Of a DNA stretch of 21,621 bases, positions 15,405-21,621 are shown piece by piece. Both the position numbers and the translations under genes were made by a program. The stretch is from an uncultured Collinsella sp. (lineage in GTDB: Bacteria > Actinomycetota > Coriobacteriia > Coriobacteriales > Coriobacteriaceae), in the NCBI GenBank assembly GCA_900543615.1, contig UQSC01000022.1, positions 1-21,621 of the forward strand. The letters are read 5' to 3'. How positions within the stretch are numbered: position 1 is the stretch's first letter; every line of letters starts with the position of its first letter. Under the pieces are notes generated by a model. It was given only the letters and a program-made list of their open reading frames with translations, was not told where the DNA came from and ran no database searches.

Positions 15405-16712
15405 ATGGCCAAGAGCAGGTACGCCGATGCCACCAAGGCCGCTCGCAGGGCCGCGATGTCTGCCCACAAAGTCACGGCTGCGGCGAATGCTGGCAACGCC
15501 GACGCGTCCGCACAGCCGACTGCCAGCGCTGCCACCGAGCCCGCCCGCGACGCCCGTCGCGACGAGCTGACGCATGTGGACGCCAAGGGCGAGGTACGCA
15601 TGGTCGACGTGTCCGACAAGGCCGAGACCCATCGCATCGCCATCGCCGAGGGCACCATCCTCATGCACCCTGAGACGCAGGCTATGGTGCTGCAGGACCG
15701 TGCCAAAAAGGGCGACGTGCTTGCCTGCGCGCGCGTGGCGGGCATTATGGCCATCAAACGCACGAGCGACATCATCCCCATGTGCCATCCGTTGCTCGTT
15801 ACCAAGAGTAAGTGCGACATTGCGCCCATCGCTCCGGCGGGGACGCCGGCCGAGGACGTGCCCGAGGGCTGGGCGCCGGCGCGTTCGGACGGGCAGGTTG
15901 GCTTTCACGTGCTAGTTACGGCCGGCGTAACGGGCAAGACGGGTATCGAGATGGAGGCGTTGACCGGCGCGAGTGCCGCGTGTCTGACAATCTACGACAT
16001 GTGCAAGGCGGTTGATCGCGGCATGGAGATCGTCGACGTGCGCCTGCTGCACAAGGAAGGCGGCCGATCGGGCGTGTGGGATCGTGCCGAACGTCAGGCG
16101 GCTGCTGTTGAGGCCGTGGCCGCTGATGGTGCCGCGCTCGCAAGCACACCCGTCGCCGTCGCGCCCGCAGCTCCGGCACCGGCCGTCCCCGCGATCGCGT
16201 TTATCGGCTACCAAAATTCGGGCAAGACCACGCTTGTCGAGAAGGTTATCGCCGAGCTCACCCGCCGCGGCCTGCGCGTGGGTTCGCTCAAGCATCATGG
16301 GCACCACGGCTTTGATATCGATGTGCCCGCCAAGGATACGTGGCGCCATCACCAGGCCGGATCCAAGCACGTTGGCCTCATCTGCGCCACGCGCTGGGCG
16401 GAGTACGCCGACACGCGCGAGGAGGACGAGATGCCCGCGCGCGAACTGCTGTCGCGCTACAACGATGTCGACGTGGTGATCATCGAGGGCTACAAGACCG
16501 AGGGCTTCGACAACATCGTCGTCGCGCGCTCCGGTGTCGACCGTCTGCGTGGCAAGAGCTCGCTCGACCTGGTCGACGGCCGCACGCTGGCCCTTGCCTG
16601 CAACGAGGCCCTGGCGCGCCAGGCCTTCGACGCCGGCTTCGCGACCCGAGCCATCAACATCAACGATGCCCGAGCCATCTGCGATCTCATCCAAGACCAC
16701 CTTCAGGCTTGA
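15405..16712 (+). CDS. moaC-mobB: MoaC-MobB fusion: cPMP synthase joined to a cofactor GTPase
   Basis: A 435-residue fusion. Residues about 55-228 are MoaC, which converts the MoaA product to cPMP: MCHPL with H128, GKTGIEMEALTGAS (177-190), D198 and K201 in YDMCK, and LLHKEGGRSG (214-223). An Ala/Pro-rich linker (about 232-262) leads to MobB (about 263-435), a GTP-binding adapter for molybdopterin guanine dinucleotide formation: P-loop GYQNSGKT (268-275), SLKHHGHHGFDID and VVIIEGYK (357-364). The first 50 residues are a low-complexity Ala-rich extension with no known role. GGAGGA (15392-15397) lies 7 nt before ATG 15405, so the longer reading from 15360 is rejected. MoaC and MobB act at distant steps of the pathway, which makes the fusion unusual. 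Both halves keep their key residues, so both are probably active. Confidence 0.94.
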   Translation: MAKSRYADATKAARRAAMSAHKVTAAANAGNADASAQPTASAATEPARDARRDELTHVDAKGEVRMVDVSDKAETHRIAIAEGTILMHPETQAMVLQDRAKKGDVLACARVAGIMAIKRTSDIIPMCHPLLVTKSKCDIAPIAPAGTPAEDVPEGWAPARSDGQVGFHVLVTAGVTGKTGIEMEALTGASAACLTIYDMCKAVDRGMEIVDVRLLHKEGGRSGVWDRAERQAAAVEAVAADGAALASTPVAVAPAAPAPAVPAIAFIGYQNSGKTTLVEKVIAELTRRGLRVGSLKHHGHHGFDIDVPAKDTWRHHQAGSKHVGLICATRWAEYADTREEDEMPARELLSRYNDVDVVIIEGYKTEGFDNIVVARSGVDRLRGKSSLDLVDGRTLALACNEALARQAFDAGFATRAININDARAICDLIQDHLQA

Positions 16713-16716
16713 CGCT

Positions 16717-16820
16717 GCGCCGGCCCCAAGCACCCCATCTCGCCCCTCAAGCCGTCGCTCGCGTACCAAAGTACGCGTCGCTCCTCTTTCGGGGCGACCT
16801 GGGGCACTTGGAACCGGCTC
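16717..16820. repeat. 104-bp concentric quasi-palindrome after the moa operon
   Basis: Outer arms 16717-16746 and 16791-16820 pair at about 23 of 30 positions without a gap. An inner perfect hairpin CGCGTAC (16760-16766)/GTACGCG (16771-16777) has the same centre. CGTCGCTC occurs on both sides of the inner hairpin (16753-16760, 16776-16783). It begins 5 nt after the stop codon and has no T-run. It would fold into one long RNA hairpin at the operon end. Confidence 0.65.
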
Positions 16821-16837
16821 GCTGCGCTGCCATAACA

Positions 16838-16866
16838 TGCCAAAAAGGGACAGGTTTGTTTTGGCA
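16838..16866. repeat. TGCCAAAA-stem hairpin repeat with GGGACAGGT loop
   Basis: TGCCAAAA (16838-16845) pairs with TTTTGGCA (16859-16866), and the loop reads AGGGACAGGTTTG. The loop resembles that of the CCACCAC hairpins, one of which lies 25 nt downstream, while the stem is different. Confidence 0.65.
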
Positions 16867-16891
16867 GGTTTTATCTGGGCAAACGTCATTT

Positions 16892-16929
16892 CCACCACAA
16901 AGGGGCCAGGCACCTTTGTGGTGGTTTTT
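16892..16929 (+). repeat. GGGGCCAGGCACC-type hairpin repeat, copy 2; terminator-like
   Basis: CCACCACAAAGG (16892-16903) and CCTTTGTGGTGG (16913-16924) form the same 12-bp stem as at 791, with loop ggccaggca and TTTTT after it. The gap 16713-17098 (386 nt) holds no gene. It contains the 104-bp dyad, two hairpin repeats and the operator-like dyad at 16933. Confidence 0.85.
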
Positions 16930-16932
16930 GCT

Positions 16933-16969
16933 TTGGTAGATGTGTGGGGCATGCCTTACAATCTACCAA
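16933..16969. promoter_or_regulatory. nested dyad, candidate operator or leader hairpin of the MFS gene
   Basis: Perfect 9-bp arms TTGGTAGAT (16933-16941) and ATCTACCAA (16961-16969) surround an inner dyad centred on GGCATGCC (16948-16955). The inner flanks would pair further as RNA through G-U pairs. It is about 130 nt before the MFS start and has no T-run. A smaller hairpin, CGGTGG (17051-17056)/CCACCG (17064-17069), lies nearer the gene. The binding factor is unknown. Confidence 0.45.
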
Positions 16970-17098
16970 GTAGTTCATGACGGGCGAAAAACGGAGAGAA
17001 GGGGCTTGATGCGTCCTTAGTGTTTCTTGCGAATAGATTGATTTGACAGACGGTGGTGAATGCCCACCGCCCGTATTCGTATGAAACAAGGAGTCTCC

Positions 17099-18385
17099 AT
17101 GCTCGCCTCTCTTTTCTCAAAGCCTCAATCATCGCTGTCCGCGCAGGCTAAGCACCTGGTGGCAATGCGCTTCCTCATATATACCGGCTTTCAGACCAGC
17201 TACTTCATCGGTGTCATCGGAACGCTCACCTATGCAGACGATGCCTCGGTTGTGGCGACATCGCTGGCCGTCCTTTTTATGAACGTATTCGTGATCTTGG
17301 GATCCTTTGCGGGTGGCGCGACGCTCGACGCCTGGGGCCCGCGCCGTCATTTCTTGCTGAGCATCGTGGGCACGCTGGCAACCGGCGCGGCAATCCTCGT
17401 TTTTGGTAGCGCGACCGGCATCGTCCTGCTCGGCGCGGCGCTCTTGGGCTTTGTGATGGGGTTTGCCCAGCCCATCGCCACATCCTATCCGGCTTACCTC
17501 ACTGACGATCCTGTCGAGCTCAAAGACATCAACTCCGCCATCGCCATGCTCTCAAACGTGAGCATCATCGTTGGCCCCACACTGGGCGGCTTTGTCGCGG
17601 CGGCCGCGTCGTCGCGCGCGGTGTTCGTGCTCATGATGATCTTTACCGTACTGGCGCTCGTCGCCGGTTGGGGCTTTAGGCCGCAAGCGGGTCACGTCGC
17701 CACGCGCGAAAGCAGTCCCGCGGACAGCAGCGCAACGGCAAGTACCGCCAGTCAAAGCTCCGACTCCAGTAAATCCACCCGCGTCACCTTCGCGACCAGC
17801 ATCAAGACAGTCTTCACCAACAGCGTCCTCGCCCTGCTGTTCTGCATTATTATCCTTTCAAACTTTGGCTACGGTGCCTTTGACCCGCTGGAGTCGTTCT
17901 TCTACCGCGATGTCCTGCACGTCGGTGTTGAGTGGATGGGCTGGCTCTCGTCGGCCAGCGGTGTGGGCGCGGTGCTGGGCGCCGTCCTCGCGCTCCGCTT
18001 GCCGCCGCGCTTTGTCAGTCTCAAAACGCTGCTCGTGGCACTCATATCCGTGGGCCTGGGAAGCCTGCTCTACGTGGGAACAACGTACGTGGGCGTGGCG
18101 CTCATTGGCCAGATTGCCCTGGGCGTGGCCTGGGGCGTCGTCAACCCGCTCCACAACACGATCGTGCAAACGACGGCCCCGCTCGAGCAGCTCGGTCGCG
18201 TGAACTCGGTCATGGGTTTTGGCAACATGTTCGCCGGCGTGGCCCCGCTGGCGATTGCCCCGTGGCTGGCGGCGACGTTTGGCGTGCAGCAGACGCTCGT
18301 TGGTGCGGGCATGGTCGTGACGGCGGTTCCCGCGGCGTTGCTGCTGTTTGGACGCCGACATTTTGATCGTGCCGCAAGGCAGTAA
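17099..18385 (+). CDS. major facilitator superfamily transporter
   Basis: A 428-residue protein with about 12 hydrophobic segments in two six-helix halves, joined by a long hydrophilic Ser/Thr/Ala-rich loop (about 200-235). A loop with GATLDAWGPRRHF between helices 2 and 3 corresponds to the MFS motif A region, which suggests a drug or metabolite exporter, although the substrate cannot be told. AAGGAG (17088-17093) lies 5 nt before ATG 17099, so the in-frame ATGs at 17060 and 17081 are rejected. The gene is monocistronic by spacing, follows a 386-nt gap full of palindromes, and its stop codon directly touches the third palindromic element, so an insertion may have set or trimmed its 3' end. 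Confidence 0.92.
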   Translation: MLASLFSKPQSSLSAQAKHLVAMRFLIYTGFQTSYFIGVIGTLTYADDASVVATSLAVLFMNVFVILGSFAGGATLDAWGPRRHFLLSIVGTLATGAAILVFGSATGIVLLGAALLGFVMGFAQPIATSYPAYLTDDPVELKDINSAIAMLSNVSIIVGPTLGGFVAAAASSRAVFVLMMIFTVLALVAGWGFRPQAGHVATRESSPADSSATASTASQSSDSSKSTRVTFATSIKTVFTNSVLALLFCIIILSNFGYGAFDPLESFFYRDVLHVGVEWMGWLSSASGVGAVLGAVLALRLPPRFVSLKTLLVALISVGLGSLLYVGTTYVGVALIGQIALGVAWGVVNPLHNTIVQTTAPLEQLGRVNSVMGFGNMFAGVAPLAIAPWLAATFGVQQTLVGAGMVVTAVPAALLLFGRRHFDRAARQ

Positions 18386-18450
18386 AAACCATCACAACAT
18401 TAGATGAAAATCGCGATTTTGCCAAAAAACGTCGAATGTTGTGATGGTTT
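18386..18450 (-). repeat. 19-bp-arm palindromic element, copy 3 (inverted, diverged)
   Basis: Arms AAACCATCACAACATTAGA (18386-18404) and 18432-18450, with one arm mismatch. Read as reverse complement it aligns with copies at 12908 and 14150, including the central CGTTTTTTG block, but differs at several inner bases. It starts at the base immediately after the MFS stop codon. Confidence 0.8.
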
Positions 18451-18481
18451 GCGCTCCGGCCAGGCCACCCTTCGGGTTCGG

Positions 18482-18519
18482 CCACCACAAAAGGGGCCAG
18501 GCACCTTTGTGGTGGTTTT
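18482..18519 (+). repeat. GGGGCCAGGCACC-type hairpin repeat, copy 3; terminator-like
   Basis: CCACCACAAAAGG (18482-18494) pairs with CCTTTGTGGTGG (18504-18515) with one extra A in the left arm, followed by TTTT. It lies 31 nt after the third 65-bp palindrome, giving a tandem of two unrelated hairpins between the MFS and HAD genes. Confidence 0.85.
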
Positions 18520-18609
18520 GCTCCAAAGCGCTCCGTGCGCGCCTTGGTATACCATGTACACCATTTCCAGCCACATTCAGCACCGTCGCACAACCCAGAA
18601 AGGCCCCCC

Positions 18610-19431
18610 ATGGACACCACCTTCAGCCACATCAAAGCCGTGTTCTGCGATATCGACGGCACGCTGCTCACGAGCCAGCACGCGGTGTCCCCGCGCACCG
18701 TGGCGGCGATTCGCGCTCTGCGCGAGCGCGGCGTGCTCTTTGGCCTGTGCACCGGGCGCGACGCCCAGGCGACCGAGGCCATGTTTGGGCTCTGGGGTAT
18801 CGAAGGCCTGGTAGACGTGATGGTGGGCTGCGGTGGCGCCGAGGTCATCGACCGCGCGCATGACATCAACGAGCTGAGTTATCCGCTGCCGGGCGAGACC
18901 ATCGCGCGCATTTGCAAGCACATGGCGGACCTTCCAGCAACGCCCGTCTGCCCCCGAGACGGCGTGTTCTACGTGCCCGAGAGCAACGCGTGCGTCGAGC
19001 ACCTGTCGCGCGTCGACGGCGTGCCCTACCAGGTGGTCGATTTTGCCGAGTTTTTGCGCGAGCCGCAGCCCAAGGTGATGTTTACCATGGCACCCGAGGT
19101 GATGCCGCGGGTGATTGAGCGGGCGTCGACGTTTGCCGATAACGCTGTTAAGGCGGCGGCTCTGCAAACCACGCAGCGGCTCTACGAGTTCATGGATCCG
19201 CGCGTGTCCAAGACGCGCGGCCTTGTGCGCGTGGCGGAGCTCAACGACATGGAGCTCGAGAACATTTGCGTGTTTGGCGATGCCGATAACGACACCTGCA
19301 TGGTGGCCGACGCCGGCGTGGGCGTGGCCATGGCAAACGGCAGCGACGCCACCCGCGCCGCAGCTGATTTTGTAACCGCGAGCAACGACAAAGACGGCAT
19401 CGCGATCTTTATCGAGGAACATCTGCTGTAG
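18610..19431 (+). CDS. Cof-type HAD-superfamily phosphatase
   Basis: A 273-residue soluble hydrolase of HAD subclass IIB, the group that dephosphorylates sugar phosphates, flavin mononucleotide and similar small molecules. Motif I is CDIDGTLL with nucleophile D14 and acid/base D16. Motif II is CTGRD. The conserved lysine is K201 in RVSKTRGL, and motif III/IV is GDADND (223-228) with metal-binding D224 and D228. A cap domain of about 80-190 lies between, as in subclass IIB. AGAAAGG (18597-18603) is 6 nt before ATG 18610, so the upstream extension to 18535 is rejected. The gene is flanked by hairpin repeats on both sides and seems to be transcribed alone. The specific substrate cannot be inferred. 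Confidence 0.93.
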   Translation: MDTTFSHIKAVFCDIDGTLLTSQHAVSPRTVAAIRALRERGVLFGLCTGRDAQATEAMFGLWGIEGLVDVMVGCGGAEVIDRAHDINELSYPLPGETIARICKHMADLPATPVCPRDGVFYVPESNACVEHLSRVDGVPYQVVDFAEFLREPQPKVMFTMAPEVMPRVIERASTFADNAVKAAALQTTQRLYEFMDPRVSKTRGLVRVAELNDMELENICVFGDADNDTCMVADAGVGVAMANGSDATRAAADFVTASNDKDGIAIFIEEHLL

Positions 19432-19445
19432 CGCCGGGGCAGAAT

Positions 19446-19477
19446 CAACACAAAGGGGACGGGCACCTTCGTGGTGG
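19446..19477 (+). repeat. GGGGACGGGCACC-type hairpin repeat, decayed copy 4
   Basis: CAACACAAAGG (19446-19456) and CCTTCGTGGTGG (19466-19477) are recognisable as the CCACCAC hairpin, but the arms mismatch and the T-run is gone. The loop core GGGGACGGGCACC is kept. It lies 14 nt after the HAD gene stop. Confidence 0.7.
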
Positions 19478-19936
19478 CCTCAGGCGATTTGGGCGAGTTG
19501 ATGCCTACAATCTGCGCGCAAATACCAATATGGTTGTCTGAACATTACGCTTCTGACTACCGATGAGTTAAAGATATTCTCATCAGTTTGGTAGGGTATT
19601 TCTCCCGGTAAATGACCTACAGCTCATGGTCAATTTTCGACTGTTTACAGGATGTTTACTCTTGAGCAAAATGTTGTGCAAATAAATCTAATGCCATTAA
19701 AAAATGATGGGCAACTAAATTACCAGTAGAAACAAAAAATAGATAGCGAATAAACGAAGGTAAATCTGAGCAATTGTCAAGAGAATTGACAATTCGCTAC
19801 AAAACAATCGGTTTATTTGCCCAGATGTTCAAACAATCGTTAGAATAGTCATTACTAAGCGTGCGCAATTTCAGGTTGCGCAGATACGTTTGATAGTGAA
19901 AGAGCACGATCGCGGTCTCTTGGGGAGGAGACATCG
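19478..19936 (+). promoter_or_regulatory. long AT-rich leader region of the surface-protein gene
   Basis: About 460 nt without a gene, clearly richer in A and T than the surroundings. It holds three dyads: CTACCGATGAG with CTCATC and GGTAG (19557-19594), AATTGTCAA (19772-19780)/TTGACAATT (19786-19794), and TGCGCAA (19862-19868)/TTGCGCA (19876-19882). A promoter candidate is TTGCCC (19817-19822), an 18-nt spacer and TAGAAT (19841-19846). GGGGAGGAG (19922-19930) is the ribosome binding site. The dyads suggest regulated or phase-sensitive expression, but no regulator is identifiable. Confidence 0.45.
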
Positions 19937-21572
19937 ATGAAAGCGAATTCAGAAAAAACTAAGCAGAGTAAAAAAGCGACGCGCCGTGTACTGGCAGGCG
20001 TTTTGTGCGGAGCCTCCGTGTTGAGCCTGGTGCTGTCGCTCGTCATGCCCCCAATCTCGCAGGCCATTGCAAACGATGGTCAGGCAGCTTCTACTGAGGA
20101 AGCCGTTGCAGACGAGAACACTTTGGGCGAGGAGGCCGTTGCAGGCAATTCCACGGGCAAAGACGCCGAAAACCGGATTAGTGACGACGGTGAGGGTGGC
20201 GAGGGAGAAGACGCTGCTGCGGCGGATCCGGCTGCCGATGGCGCGGAAGCCAAGGGTGCAGCGCAACCTTCCGATGATACTAATTACGATGAAAACGTGA
20301 TTGCTCCCGCGAGTGCCAGTGCCGATGGCTATATCGGGGTAAGCGGTGATGTTGCTAATGCATTCGATGGTGGCGGCAAGTATCGTTTGAGTGGTGAATC
20401 CTGGTCAAATAGCCAGATTACCATCGCCGCAAACACCACCATCGATCTTAACGGCAACATGCTCTATCACCGTCCCGGTTCGGTGGATTCGTTCATCGTG
20501 GTTCAGAACGACGCCACGCTTACCATCGAAGATTCCGGCGAAGATTCCGGCCGTGTTGCCGATAATCCCACGCCGTTTACCGGTGAGCCGGGTCAGCCCG
20601 CTGAGGTTAAATGGACCGGTCCATCTGACAATGGAAAAAACAATGGCACTCCTGAGAGCCTTACTTACTTCGAGACCGTGAGTAAGCCAACGGAAAACGG
20701 GCTCGGTACTACCGAAACTACAACCAAGCATGTCCTGACCGGCTTCGGTGCGATTGATGCCGCATCAGATAATGGTTCTGTTAAAAACGTTATTAACGTT
20801 AATGAGGGCTGCGTGCTCAATCTCAAGGGTGGCATGATCACCACTGCCGCAAGTTTAAAACCATACGGCCAGGTAATCCGAGCTTCAGGCACCGTTAACA
20901 TCTCAGGCGGCTATATCGCGGGTGGTAACTGTGACAATGGCGGCTGGGGCGGTGGCCTGTGCGTGACGGGCGCAAATGCCTCGCTTAACATGACCGGCGG
21001 CGTAATCGCTGCAAACAAGGCTGCTTCTGGCGGCGGCATCTATGCTGACCTGGGCGCCAAGCTGAATCTTTCTGGTGGAGTCATTTCGGGCAACGCCACG
21101 TATGGCAACGTCTATAACGAAGGCGGGAGTCCCAACAATGGCTATGGCGGCGGTGTCTTTGCCAAAGGCGTCAACGTTAACATCAGTGGTTCGGCCAACA
21201 TCACAAACAACCGTGTTGATTCGTATATCAACGACTCGAACATTTATAACAAGGGCCTGCTTGGCGGCGGTGGCATTGCATCTGTTGACGGCGGCACACT
21301 AACCATGGAGGGCGGCTCCGTTACAGCTAACTACTCCAAAGAAGCAGGCGGCGGTATTTATGCCGGTTTCTGGGACAAAAAGATTCAGTTTACCATGACA
21401 GGTGGCACGATTGCGGGCAACGAATCTCTTAACGGCGAGGGCGGCGGTTTGCGTATCGCTGGCGGCAACAGCCCTGGTATGCAGGCGAAAATTGAAGCTA
21501 GCCCCAATAGCAAGATTTACATCACCAACAACAAGACCATGACGGGTGAGAGCCGCGGCGGCGACTGGGGCG
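19937..21572 (+). CDS. secreted beta-helix adhesin-like surface protein (3' end missing)
   Basis: The first 545 codons of a large extracellular protein. A long signal peptide (positively charged 1-17, hydrophobic about 18-37, likely cut near SQAIA) is followed by an acidic Ala/Glu/Asp/Gly-rich, probably unstructured region (about 45-125). From about 130 the sequence is a run of short repeats typical of right-handed beta-helices in adhesins and autotransporter-like passengers: GGG(I/L/V) turns and N(M/I)(T/S)GG(V/Y/S)I strands, for example SLNMTGGVIAANKAASGGGIY and LTMEGGSVTANYSKEAGGGIY, split here at about 20 residues. No anchor is visible because the contig ends. An LPXTG or repeat-type anchor would be expected downstream. 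Codons after 21572 (reading VSYTHLTLPT) are adapter, not protein. The role is likely attachment to host glycans or other cells, inferred from fold only. Confidence 0.85.
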
Positions 21573-21621
21573 CTGTCTCTTATACACATCTGACGCTGCC
21601 GACGAATAGCCTTGTGTAGAT
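21573..21621. other. Nextera i5-side adapter (assembly artefact)
   Basis: CTGTCTCTTATACACATCT (21573-21591) is the Tn5 mosaic end, GACGCTGCCGACGA (21592-21605) the read-1 adapter complement, ATAGCCTT (21606-21613) an index position and GTGTAGAT (21614-21621) the start of the P5 tail. The index complement AAGGCTAT is what I remember as S520. Genomic sequence ends at 21572. Confidence 0.97.

Noticed and set aside
12908..18450. CRISPR-like interpretation of the repeated palindromes
   Set aside because: Copies are far apart, in mixed orientation, lie between unrelated genes and have no regular spacers or cas genes.

Overview
The window is one contig of about 21.5 kb from a high-GC bacterium. Both ends are sequencing adapter: positions 1-46 and 21573-21621 are Illumina Nextera sequence, so genomic DNA runs from 47 to 21572. 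The mix of genes, the strong GC3 bias and the family of short hairpin repeats point to Actinomycetota, class Coriobacteriia, most likely a gut Collinsella. That placement is inference from memory of such genomes; there is no rRNA or other marker here to prove it.

Layout. 47-2460: a possible scrap of an upstream gene, an atypical OmpR-type regulator, and a membrane-anchored HtrA/DegP-like serine protease ending at a strong terminator. 2708-4936: ligA, NAD-dependent DNA ligase. 4972-6536 (minus strand): an AT-rich two-gene island coding a papain-like cysteine peptidase with a Tat-type signal peptide and a small lipoprotein. 6645-8884 (minus): a MATE drug exporter followed by its likely MerR/BmrR-type regulator, with a MerR-style 19-bp-spacer promoter in front. 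9143-12863: two overlapping genes for an asymmetric heterodimeric ABC exporter. 13074-14111: an AbiEi/DUF559-like protein with a PD-(D/E)XK-type residue pattern, placed between two identical 63-bp palindromic elements. 14345-16712: molybdenum cofactor genes moaA and a moaC-mobB fusion. 17099-18385: an MFS transporter. 18610-19431: a Cof-type HAD phosphatase. 19937-21572: the start of a large secreted beta-helix, adhesin-like surface protein, cut off by the contig end.

How it fits together. Most of the chromosome-like genes are separate transcription units or pairs. The clearest functional units are the MATE/MerR efflux operon, the ABC half-transporter pair, the moaA/moaC-mobB pair and the Tat-peptidase/lipoprotein pair. 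The gaps between genes hold many small palindromes. One family keeps a GGGAC-type loop while the stem changes. A second, 63-65 bp, has 19-bp arms and occurs three times. One repeat of the first family has become the C-terminal codons of an ABC transporter gene. No rRNA, tRNA, CRISPR array, transposase or phage gene was seen.
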